A stretch of DNA of 64,000 nucleotides from Bradyrhizobium nitroreducens (GTDB lineage Bacteria > Pseudomonadota > Alphaproteobacteria > Rhizobiales > Xanthobacteraceae): assembly GCF_002776695.1 (NCBI RefSeq), contig NZ_LFJC01000003.1:7802467-7866466 (forward strand), in the 5' to 3' direction. This document shows, piece by piece, positions 45,278 through 52,602 of the stretch (position 1 is the first letter of the stretch; every line of letters begins with the position of its first letter). The translations under genes and the position numbers were made by a program. Under the pieces are notes generated by a model, which was given only the letters and a program-made list of their open reading frames with translations, was not told where the DNA came from and did no database searches.

Positions 45278-45281
45278 TCGC

Positions 45282-46796
45282 TCAGTTCTCGGATTCGGTG
45301 AACACCTCGTCGCGCTTCGACCGGAGCGCCGGCAGCACCGTGAGCAGCAGCAGGCCTGCCGCGATCGCGAGCAGCACCGCCGACAGCGGCCGCGTCAGGA
45401 ACACGCTCCAGTCGCCGCGCGAGATCAGCAGCGCACGGCGCAGGTTCTCTTCCATCAGCGGTCCCAGCACCATGCCGAGCAGCAGCGGCGCCGGCTCGAA
45501 ATCGTGCTTGATCAGCCAATAGCCGACGAGACCGAACACGCCGGCGAGGATGACGTCGACCGGTGCGTTGTTCACCGAGTAGATGCCGATCGCACAGAAG
45601 ATCACGATCGAGGGGAACATCAGCCGGTACGGCACGCGGAGCAGGCGGACCCAGATTCCGACCAGCGGCAGGTTGATGATGATCAGCATCAGGTTGCCGA
45701 TCCACATCGAGGCGATCATGCCCCAGACGAGGTCGGGCTGCTTCTGCATCACCTGCGGGCCCGGCACGATGCCGTGGATGGTCATCGCGCCCACCATCAG
45801 CGCCATCACCGCGTTCGGCGGGATACCGAGCGTCAGCAGCGGGATGAAGGAGGTCTGCGCCGCGGCGTTGTTGGCGCTTTCCGGTGCCGCCACGCCTTCG
45901 ATCGCGCCGCGACCGAACCGCTTCGGGTCCTTCGCCAGCTTCTTCTCGAGCGTGTAGGCCGCGAACGAGGCGATGACCGCGCCGCCGCCGGGCAGGATGC
46001 CGAGGATCGAGCCGAGCACGGTGCCGCGCAGAATCGGCGGCGCCGAGTCGATCAGATCCTTCTTGGTCGGCATCAGGCCGGTGATCTTCTGCTGCACGAG
46101 GTCGCGGTTCATCTCGGCGCCGGCGTCGAGATTGCGGATGATCTCGGCGAAGCCGAACACACCCATCGCCACCGTCGCGAAGCCGAGACCGTCGGCGAGC
46201 TCCGGAATGTTGAAGGCCATGCGCGAGGCGCCGGTCTCGATGTCCGAGCCGACCATGGAGAGCAACAGGCCGAACACGATCATCGCGATCGCCTTCAGCA
46301 CCGAGCCCTTGGCCAGCACGACCGCGAAGATCAGGCCCAGCACCATCAGCGAGAAATACTCGGCCGGACCGAACGCCAGCGCGAGCTTGGTCAGCGGCGC
46401 ACCGAGAACTGCAATCAAAATCGTCGCGACGCAGCCGGCGAAGAACGAGCCGATCGCCGCAATCGCCAGCGCCGGGCCGGCGCGGCCCTGCTTGGCCATC
46501 TGGTGACCGTCGATGGCGGTGACGACCGATGTCGCCTCACCTGGAATATTGACCAGGATCGAGGTGGTCGAACCACCATACTGTGCACCGTAATAGATGC
46601 CGGCGAGCATGATCAGCGCACCGACCGGCGGCAGTCCGAAGGTGATCGGAAGCAGCATCGCGACCGTGGCGATGGTGCCAATGCCCGGGAGCACGCCGAC
46701 CAGCGTGCCGACCAGCGCACCGATCAGGCACATCAGGAGGTTGATCGGGGAGAGCGCGACGACGAAACCGTGAGCGAGGTTGGCAAAGATATCCAT
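45282..46796 (-). CDS. tctA: Tripartite tricarboxylate transporter large permease
   Basis: A 504-residue membrane protein with about 12 helices and the TctA blocks GALVGTLVGVLPGIGTIATVAML (residues about 25-47), YGAQYGGSTTSILVNIPGE and the second half GGGAVIASFAAYTLEKKL ... ESANNAAAQTSFIPLLTLGIPPNAVMALM. It is the main transport subunit for citrate-type acids; 7 bases after tctB. Confidence 0.95.
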   Translation of the reverse strand: MDIFANLAHGFVVALSPINLLMCLIGALVGTLVGVLPGIGTIATVAMLLPITFGLPPVGALIMLAGIYYGAQYGGSTTSILVNIPGEATSVVTAIDGHQMAKQGRAGPALAIAAIGSFFAGCVATILIAVLGAPLTKLALAFGPAEYFSLMVLGLIFAVVLAKGSVLKAIAMIVFGLLLSMVGSDIETGASRMAFNIPELADGLGFATVAMGVFGFAEIIRNLDAGAEMNRDLVQQKITGLMPTKKDLIDSAPPILRGTVLGSILGILPGGGAVIASFAAYTLEKKLAKDPKRFGRGAIEGVAAPESANNAAAQTSFIPLLTLGIPPNAVMALMVGAMTIHGIVPGPQVMQKQPDLVWGMIASMWIGNLMLIIINLPLVGIWVRLLRVPYRLMFPSIVIFCAIGIYSVNNAPVDVILAGVFGLVGYWLIKHDFEPAPLLLGMVLGPLMEENLRRALLISRGDWSVFLTRPLSAVLLAIAAGLLLLTVLPALRSKRDEVFTESEN

Positions 46797-46803
46797 TACA
46801 CCC

Positions 46804-47565
46804 TCACTGGTTCAGGAAGCGCGGAAACATCGGCATCGGCAACCCGAGCACGTAGGGAAAGAGGATGGCGCAGCCGATCGTCAGGCAGGCGCCGACGATG
46901 GCAGCCTCCACCCAACGCGTCTCGTTCGATCCCGTCGCCGCGATCATGAAGCTCGCAAAGGCCGTGACCACGAGGCCGAGCGAGCGGATCGACAGCGCGA
47001 AGAACAGGATCGCGGCCATCACGAACAGCGGTCCGCGCCAGGCATAATGGGACATCCCCGGCCCGTCGGTCAGAAGACCGGTCAGGGCAATGCCCGCGGA
47101 CAAGGCGACCAGCAGTCCGCCGAACATCCGCGGTGCGGTGCCGGCGCCGAAGGAGAAGCCGCGCATGCCCTGCAGATCGCTGGAAGCCCAGAGCGCGAAC
47201 AGGGCCAGCGCCATCAGGATGACGCCGCCGACATAGTCCTGGGCCGACCTGATGGTCATGAACAGCGTGACGATCGCCACCGCAAGGAGCGGATAGGAGT
47301 AGATCAGCGCAAGCAGCACCTCGGACGACGCCTTCTTGGTGTCACCGCTGGCCGCGCCGATCAGCGCGCCGGGCGCACCGGCGAACAGCGCCGTGGCGTG
47401 GGCAACCACCACCGCGGCCGGGCCGCGGCCCGCGCCCCAGCCGAAAATCGTCCCTATCGACCAGATGAATTCGAAAATCTGCGGCGCTATCGCCAGCAGA
47501 CAGAAGCCGAGTGCCACCGATGTGTTTCGAGTGGCAGTCGCCGAGTGGCCCATCGTATCGGCCAT
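46804..47565 (-). CDS. tctB: Tripartite tricarboxylate transporter small permease with N-terminal extension
   Basis: A 253-residue membrane protein. The TctB-like four-helix unit lies in the C-terminal part (from about residue 105: TLFMTIRSAQDYVGGVILMALALFALWASSD ... ending LGLPMPMFPRFLNQ). It is longer than the usual 140-170 residues: the first 100 residues hold two to three extra hydrophobic segments (VALGFCLLAIAPQIFEFIW; GPAAVVVAHATALFAGAPGAL). Upstream of tctA. Confidence 0.82.
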   Translation of the reverse strand: MADTMGHSATATRNTSVALGFCLLAIAPQIFEFIWSIGTIFGWGAGRGPAAVVVAHATALFAGAPGALIGAASGDTKKASSEVLLALIYSYPLLAVAIVTLFMTIRSAQDYVGGVILMALALFALWASSDLQGMRGFSFGAGTAPRMFGGLLVALSAGIALTGLLTDGPGMSHYAWRGPLFVMAAILFFALSIRSLGLVVTAFASFMIAATGSNETRWVEAAIVGACLTIGCAILFPYVLGLPMPMFPRFLNQ

Positions 47566-47659
47566 GCATGTCTCCTCCGCGACCTGTAAGTCACGAGCAC
47601 TGTTGTTCTAAATCGGCTGGAAATGGATCCCCCGCCCGATCACTGCCTAGCCATTTTCA

Positions 47660-48190
47660 TCACACAATGCCAGCAAAACCAAACAGCCCGCCGGCGAGCA
47701 GGAGCCAGAGTGGATTGATGCGCGAGACGGATGCGATCACCGCAACCATTGCGGTCAGAAGCAGTGCAGCAATCGTACGATCGGTCGACTGGACCAGGAT
47801 CAGAGCACTCGCGGCCATCAATCCGATCGAGAGCGGAACCAGTGCAGCCTGAATCAGGCCGGGCCAGCGCGATTGGCTGGGCCTGTTCAGCAGCCGGCTG
47901 ACATAATAGGCAAGCAGCGCCGTCGGCAGGCACATCGCCAGCGTTGCTGCCAGCGCGCCGGGAATTCCGGCGACCGCATAGCCGATTAACGTCACGATAA
48001 GCACGTTTGGACCTGGCGAGAGCTGCGCAATCGCATAGGCATCGGAGAACTGCTTGTCGGTCATCCAGTGATGGACCTCGACCGCGATGCGGTGCATCTC
48101 GGGCACCGCCGCCGCAGCGCCGCCGACCGCAAAGAGCGACATCAGTCCAAAGGTGGAGATCAGCGCCCAGATCGGGTTCTCGGCATTCAT
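47660..48190 (-). CDS. Chromate transporter (ChrA family), second subunit
   Basis: A 176-residue half-length CHR protein with the family block FAVGGAAAAVPEMHRIAVEVHHWMTDKQFSDAYAIAQLSPGPNVLIVTLIGY and three or four further membrane helices. Its start overlaps the stop of the first half (ATGA). Two-gene short-chain CHR systems work as a pair. Substrate may be chromate or sulfate. Confidence 0.9.
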   Translation of the reverse strand: MNAENPIWALISTFGLMSLFAVGGAAAAVPEMHRIAVEVHHWMTDKQFSDAYAIAQLSPGPNVLIVTLIGYAVAGIPGALAATLAMCLPTALLAYYVSRLLNRPSQSRWPGLIQAALVPLSIGLMAASALILVQSTDRTIAALLLTAMVAVIASVSRINPLWLLLAGGLFGFAGIV

Positions 48191-48792
48191 GCTGCTACTT
48201 TCCGCCGCAGGAAATAAGTGGCGCCGATACTGACGGGGATCGCAACCAGCAGCACCGCCGGAAGCGGCAGGCGAAGCACGCCGATGGCGAGGAAAACACC
48301 GAGCATCAGGATCAGTGCGAGGGGATCCATCCGCTTCAGCAGCGGCGTCATCATGCGGAAGACCACCGCGATCAACAGCCCCACCGCCGCGCAGGAGATG
48401 CCGGCGAGGCTGCGGCGCAGCACGTCGAGGTCGCCGAAACGGGCGTAGGCGATCGCGAGCACCGTCATGATCAGCGTCGGCGGCAGCAGCAGTCCGGCAA
48501 AAGCGGCAACCCCGCCGGCAATGCCGCGCAGCCTCGACCCGAACACCACCGACAGGTTGACGATGTTGGGCCCGGGCAGGAAATGACAGAGCGCGAAGGT
48601 CTCGTTGAACTCGTCCGCCGTCATCCAGCGGTGCTGCTCGACGATGGCCCGCCGGGCAAACACCAAAACCCCGCCGAAACCGGCCAGCGACATCCGGGCG
48701 AAGGCCAGAAACAGGTCCAGCAGGCCGGGCGGAGCGGCGTGCGCGGTGGGGATATCCGGCTCTTGGGCGGCCGGTGCGGAATCCGGGGACAT
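48187..48792 (-). CDS. Chromate transporter (ChrA family), first subunit
   Basis: A 201-residue half-length CHR protein: LFLAFARMSLAGFGGVLVFARRAIVEQHRWMTADEFNETFALCHFLPGPNIVNLSVVFG, with the conserved FGG and PGPN motifs. Opposite-topology half lies just downstream. The N-terminal 20 residues are Pro/Ala-rich and non-conserved, so the true start could be a few codons later. Confidence 0.9.
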   Translation of the reverse strand: MSPDSAPAAQEPDIPTAHAAPPGLLDLFLAFARMSLAGFGGVLVFARRAIVEQHRWMTADEFNETFALCHFLPGPNIVNLSVVFGSRLRGIAGGVAAFAGLLLPPTLIMTVLAIAYARFGDLDVLRRSLAGISCAAVGLLIAVVFRMMTPLLKRMDPLALILMLGVFLAIGVLRLPLPAVLLVAIPVSIGATYFLRRKVAA

Positions 48793-48928
48793 GTCAGGAG
48801 CTTAGAACGTGGCCTGCGGTGCGGCCAAGGTCGGGCGCAGGCCCACGTCGAACCTATCCAAAGGGAACCGGGACTTCCCCGCTCGAAACCTCTGTTTTTC
48901 TAAACCTTTGCCCCCTATATTGAGGATG

Positions 48929-49255
48929 CCGGTTCGCCGGCTATGGAAATAAACGGTCGTCGCAATAAACCATTCGGACCCGGGGGCGGTACCCGGCGCC
49001 TCCACCAAAGCCCATGTGTGGGCTAGCCCAAAGCGGGTTTTGGCGGGGGCGAAATAGGATCGACGAGGGCGTAAAGGGCGAACTTTTTCCCGGTATTGTT
49101 CCGCCGTTATCGGGCTACTGCAATAGTTGCCAACGACAACTTTGCTCCGGTTGCTCAGGCTGCGTAACGCAGTTTGAAAGACCACTCTAAAGTCCTAGCG
49201 GGTTAAGCTCCGCTAGGCGGGGTTCGGAGGCACCTGGCAACAGAAGCCTCCACTT
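48929..49255 (+). ncRNA. ssrA: Two-piece (circularly permuted) tmRNA
   Basis: Rescues stalled ribosomes and tags the nascent protein. The gene is permuted: the acceptor piece comes first, ending CGCCTCC-A-CCA (48997-49007), then a spacer that would be excised, then the coding piece beginning GGGGGCGAAATAGGATCGACG (49045 on). GGGGGCG pairs with CGCCTCC into a seven-bp acceptor stem with the G3-U70 wobble that alanyl-tRNA synthetase needs. A T-arm CCGGG-GGCGGTA-CCCGG abuts it. The tag frame is at 49129-49167, followed by a GGAGGC/GCCTCC hairpin. Exact ends are estimated from structure: 5' from the CCGGTTCGCCGG hairpin, 3' after the last hairpin. A -10-like TATATT lies at 48916-48921. Confidence 0.95.
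49129..49167 (+). other. tmRNA tag reading frame (ANDNFAPVAQAA)
   Basis: Twelve codons from resume codon GCC to TAA encode ANDNFAPVAQAA; with the alanine loaded on the acceptor end the full tag is one residue longer. The AA ending is the ClpXP degradation signal and the N-terminal (A)ANDNFA part is what SspB-type adaptors recognise. Confidence 0.95.
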
Positions 49256-49366
49256 AGCTTCATTTCTTCCCCGGCGGGGACTCCTGCTCACCCGTCAGGC
49301 GCGATATTATTGCGGCTTGGCGAGTCGAGCCGGCTGGTTCGGCTTCGGGGATGCAACAGGACCACC

Positions 49367-49885
49367 ATGGCGACCGATCATATCCGATACGATGTGCTGG
49401 CCCGCGACGCGCTGCGCGGCGTGCTGCGGAAGGTGCTGACCGATGCCGCGGCCCATGGCCTGCCGGGGGAGCACCATTTCTTCATCACCTTCGTGTCGAA
49501 GGCCGAGGGCGTGAAGCTGTCGTCGCGGCTGCTCGCGCAGTATCCGGAAGAGATGACCATCATCCTCCAGCATCAATTCTGGGATCTGACCGTGCTCGAG
49601 GACCGCTTCGAGGTCGGCCTGTCCTTCGGCGGCATTCCGGAACGGCTGGTGGTGCCGTTCAGCGCCATCAAGAGCTTCCTCGATCCGTCCGTGAAGTTCG
49701 GCCTCCAGTTCGACACGTCCGATGTCGCCGAGGTCGCGCCGGAGAATTTGCCGGCGGCCCCTGCCCCTTCGGCCGTATCGGTGCCCGCCGCTGCCGCTGA
49801 AAAGGCGGAGACTGCGGAAGAGCCGACCCCGCCGAACCAGGGCGGCGCCGAAGTGGTGCGGCTCGATCGTTTCCGCAAGAAATGA
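49367..49885 (+). CDS. sspB: SspB family ClpXP adaptor protein
   Basis: Delivers ssrA-tagged proteins to ClpXP. The 172-residue protein resembles the alphaproteobacterial SspB form: IRYDVLARDALRGVLRKVL, HHFFITFVSKAEGVKLSSRLLAQYPEEMTIILQHQFWDL, FEVGLSFGGIPERLVVPFSAIKSFLDPSVKFGLQF, then an Ala/Pro-rich linker and a short C-terminal ClpX-docking-like end VVRLDRFRKK. It begins 112 bases after the tmRNA gene on the same strand. Confidence 0.93.
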   Translation: MATDHIRYDVLARDALRGVLRKVLTDAAAHGLPGEHHFFITFVSKAEGVKLSSRLLAQYPEEMTIILQHQFWDLTVLEDRFEVGLSFGGIPERLVVPFSAIKSFLDPSVKFGLQFDTSDVAEVAPENLPAAPAPSAVSVPAAAAEKAETAEEPTPPNQGGAEVVRLDRFRKK

Positions 49886-49986
49886 TCTAGGTTGGCCGCG
49901 AAACGGTCGCGCCCGGCCAGACTGACTATATAGAAGAGCACATGAAGAGGCCGCGCGGCACCTCGCGCGGCGGAATGGATGTGCTC

Positions 49987-51423
49987 ATGGCCAAAGCTTC
50001 CCGCTCCAAGCCCACGACCTCAAAGACCGCCCGCCCCGCGACCCGCACCGAGACCGACAGTTTCGGTCCCATCGAGGTCCCCGCCGATCGCTATTGGGGC
50101 GCGCAGACCGAACGCTCGCGCCAGAATTTCCGCATCGGGACCGATCGCATGCCGATCTCCCTCGTGCACGCGCTCGGCATCGTCAAGCTCGCCGCCGCAC
50201 AGACCAACCTCGAGCTCGGCCTGCTCGACCGGCGCCGCGCCGGCGCCATCATTCGCGCCGCGCGCGAGGTGATCGAGGGCAAGCTCGACGATCATTTTCC
50301 GCTCGTGGTGTGGCAGACCGGCTCCGGCACGCAGAGCAACATGAACCTCAACGAGGTGATCGCCAACCGCGCCAACGAGCTCCTGGGTGGCGAGCTCGGC
50401 GCCAAGAAGCCGGTGCATCCCAACGACCACGTCAACATGAGCCAGTCGTCGAACGATTCGTTCCCGACCGCGATGCATATCGCAGCCGCAAGCCGCATCC
50501 ATGCCGATCTCGTTCCCGCCCTCGGTGAGCTGCTTGGCGCGCTGCGCAAGAAGGAGAAGGCGTTCGCTGGGATCGTCAAGATCGGCCGCACCCATACCCA
50601 GGATGCGACGCCGCTGACGCTCGGCCAGGAATTTTCCGGCTATGCCGCGCAGGTCGAAAGCGGCATCGCCCGGCTCAAGATTGCGGTGAAGGACCTCCAT
50701 CCGCTGGCGCAGGGCGGCACCGCCGTCGGCACCGGGCTCAACTCGAAGCCGCGCTTTGCAAAACTGTTCGCAAAGCACGTTGCCGCAATCACGAAACTGC
50801 CCTTCACCAGCGCCGCCAACAAATTCGAGGCGCTGGCCTCGAACGACGCCTATGTGCTGGCCCACGGCGCCATCAATTCGGTGGCGACGGGCCTGTTCAA
50901 GATCGCCAACGACATCCGCCTGCTCGGTTCGGGCCCGCGCTCGGGCCTCGGCGAATTGATCCTGCCGGAGAACGAGCCGGGCTCCTCGATCATGCCGGGC
51001 AAGGTCAACCCGACGCAGTGCGAGGCAATGACCATGGTGTGCTGCCAGGTGTTCGGCAATCACACGGCGATCACGGTCGCCGGCAGCCAGGGCCATTTCG
51101 AGCTCAACGTCTACAAGCCCGTCCTGGCCTACAACATGCTGCACTCGATCCGCCTGCTGGCGGACGCCGCGCGATCCTTCACCGAGCATTGCGTCAGCGG
51201 CATCCGCGCCGACGAAAAGCGCATCAACGAGCTGATGCAGCGCTCGCTGATGCTGGTGACGGCGCTCGCCCCGAAGATCGGCTACGACAACGCCGCCAAG
51301 GTGGCCAAGACGGCCCATGCCAACGGCACCACGTTGAAGGAGGAGGCGCTGCGGCTCGGCTTCGTCTCGGCCGAGGAGTTCGATCGCCTGGTGCGCCCTG
51401 AAAAGATGACCAGCCCGGGATAA
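49987..51423 (+). CDS. fumC: Class II fumarate hydratase
   Basis: TCA-cycle fumarase (iron-independent homotetramer). About 478 residues with SGTQSNMNLNEVIANRA, HVNMSQSSNDSFPTAMH, GRTHTQDATPLTLGQEFSGY and the superfamily signature GSSIMPGKVNPTQCEA. A 20-residue Lys/Ser/Thr/Pro-rich lead precedes the conserved start (DSFGPIEVPADRYWGAQTERS). The start could be the ATG at 49975 (12 bases earlier) instead; neither has a strong ribosome site. Confidence 0.96.
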   Translation: MAKASRSKPTTSKTARPATRTETDSFGPIEVPADRYWGAQTERSRQNFRIGTDRMPISLVHALGIVKLAAAQTNLELGLLDRRRAGAIIRAAREVIEGKLDDHFPLVVWQTGSGTQSNMNLNEVIANRANELLGGELGAKKPVHPNDHVNMSQSSNDSFPTAMHIAAASRIHADLVPALGELLGALRKKEKAFAGIVKIGRTHTQDATPLTLGQEFSGYAAQVESGIARLKIAVKDLHPLAQGGTAVGTGLNSKPRFAKLFAKHVAAITKLPFTSAANKFEALASNDAYVLAHGAINSVATGLFKIANDIRLLGSGPRSGLGELILPENEPGSSIMPGKVNPTQCEAMTMVCCQVFGNHTAITVAGSQGHFELNVYKPVLAYNMLHSIRLLADAARSFTEHCVSGIRADEKRINELMQRSLMLVTALAPKIGYDNAAKVAKTAHANGTTLKEEALRLGFVSAEEFDRLVRPEKMTSPG

Positions 51424-51704
51424 AATTCCGAATTCCGATTGCCATCCGTAATGATACGGACGCCAGGCGCCCCAGAAATGTGCGGCTTTGGGGGCGGGAT
51501 TTGATTACCGTCAATGTTCCGGCGGAACGGCGTGCTACGCAGTCATTCCGCCCCTCGACGGGGGTCAAATTCATCGTTTGATGGCCTTAGGGCCCGATTG
51601 ACGAGGACGAGCGAATGGCGATCAAGTCTTTTGGGGTGCAACGCGGCACCCTGTTTCGGAATGTTTCGTCCAGCCTGAAGAGGATCGGATGATGGAGACG
51701 CGGC
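51424..51704. other. Gap between fumC and the DUF4169 gene
   Basis: 281 bases with only a weak dyad (GGCGGAACGGCG / CATTCCGCCCCTCG) and no recognisable gene. Confidence 0.5.
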
Positions 51705-51893
51705 ATGGGGAACGTCATCAACCTGAATCGTTTCAGGAAGCGCGCCGAGCGGGAAGCCTCGGCGAAACAGGCGGACGCCAACCGGACGAAGTTCGGTCGC
51801 ACGAAGGCGGAACGGTCGGCGGAGGAGACGCGCGCGGACAAGGCGAAGGCGCACCTGGATCAGCATCAGATCGATCGCGAGGAGCAGCCATGA
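51705..51893 (+). CDS. DUF4169 family small protein
   Basis: A 62-residue, very charged, helical protein (MGNVINLNRFRKRAERE ... NRTKFGRTKAER) matching the rhizobial DUF4169 pattern. Its stop overlaps the next gene start (ATGA), so the two are coupled. Role unknown. Confidence 0.85.
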   Translation: MGNVINLNRFRKRAEREASAKQADANRTKFGRTKAERSAEETRADKAKAHLDQHQIDREEQP

Positions 51894-52141
51894 AGTCGCC
51901 CGTCGTGAAGCGGTCGATCGTCGTCGCCGGGCACAAGACCAGCGTCAGCCTGGAAGAGGCGTTCTGGAACGGCATGAAGGAGATTTCCGGCCTGCGCAAC
52001 ATGACGTTGTCCGAGCTGGTCGGCGAGATCGACAACAACCGCCAGCAGGGCAATCTGTCGTCGGCGATCCGCCTGTTCGTCCTGGACTACTTCAAGAGCC
52101 GGGCCATGGCCCCCCAGCCGGACAAGGTCCCGGCCCAGTAG
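51890..52141 (+). CDS. Ribbon-helix-helix domain protein
   Basis: An 83-residue probable DNA-binding protein with the pattern KRSIVVAGHKTSVSLEEAFWNGMKEIS and NMTLSELVGEIDNNR, typical of the rhizobial RHH_4-type family. Co-translated with the DUF4169 gene. Target unknown; autoregulation is possible. Not obviously a toxin-antitoxin pair because neither member looks like a toxin. Confidence 0.85.
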   Translation: MKSPVVKRSIVVAGHKTSVSLEEAFWNGMKEISGLRNMTLSELVGEIDNNRQQGNLSSAIRLFVLDYFKSRAMAPQPDKVPAQ

Positions 52142-52189
52142 CCAACCCAAACGCGGGGGACGCCTTCGACGGCGCTCCGCCACCCGTAC

Positions 52190-52206
52190 TTTAAAATCGC
52201 TCTAAG
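52190..52206. promoter_or_regulatory. Iron control element (ICE box) for Irr
   Basis: TTTAAAATCGCTCTAAG matches the ICE pattern TTTAGAAYNRTTCTAAA at 14 of 17 positions and keeps the dyad. It lies 60 bases before feoA. Irr is the haem-responsive Fur-family regulator of Bradyrhizobium. A TTGACC-N17-AAATAC promoter-like pair follows at 52232-52260. Confidence 0.65.
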
Positions 52207-52265
52207 GTGCGGTTTCAGCGAGCGCGCGCGCTTGACCTCACTGCCTTGCGTTGAAAATACAGGGC

Positions 52266-52541
52266 ATGACCGACACCAATGACACGCGCCCGCACATGCC
52301 GCTGGGTCTGGCCCAGCGAGGCTATACCGGCGTCATCCAACAACTTTCGGCTCGCCAGGCGGGCTCGGCGCTCTCGGACATCGAGCTCGAAAGCCGCCTG
52401 ATCGAGCTCGGCTTCGTCGAGGGCGCGCGGGTCGAGGTCCTGCATGAGGGGCTGGTCGGGCGCGACCCGATCGCCGTGCGGGTCGACAGCATCACGATCG
52501 CCGTCCGCCGCCGCGAAGCCATGGCCATCATCGTCGCTTAA
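52266..52541 (+). CDS. feoA: Ferrous iron transport protein A
   Basis: A 91-residue SH3-fold protein: GYTGVIQQLSARQAGSALSDIELESRLIELGFVEGARVEVLHEG and VRVDSITIAVRRREAMAIIV, standard FeoA. It associates with FeoB in Fe(II) uptake. Ribosome site is weak; a later ATG at 52295 (MPLGLAQRG) is an alternative start. Confidence 0.94.
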   Translation: MTDTNDTRPHMPLGLAQRGYTGVIQQLSARQAGSALSDIELESRLIELGFVEGARVEVLHEGLVGRDPIAVRVDSITIAVRRREAMAIIVA

Positions 52542-52602
52542 GATCGCGACCGGACGCCTCATCCCGAGTCCCTTGCCAAGCCGTTGCCAGGCCTTTGATC
52601 AC

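Noticed and set aside
48802..49185. 127-residue minus-strand frame over the tmRNA
   Set aside because: Overlaps the whole acceptor stem and tag region of ssrA; shows no protein character.
51705..52141. Toxin-antitoxin pair
   Set aside because: Layout resembles one, but neither protein has toxin motifs and DUF4169 is not known as a toxin.
52232..52260. TTGACC-N17-AAATAC as the feoA promoter
   Set aside because: The predicted start would fall on the feoA ATG and give a leaderless mRNA; kept only as a remark, not as a separate feature.
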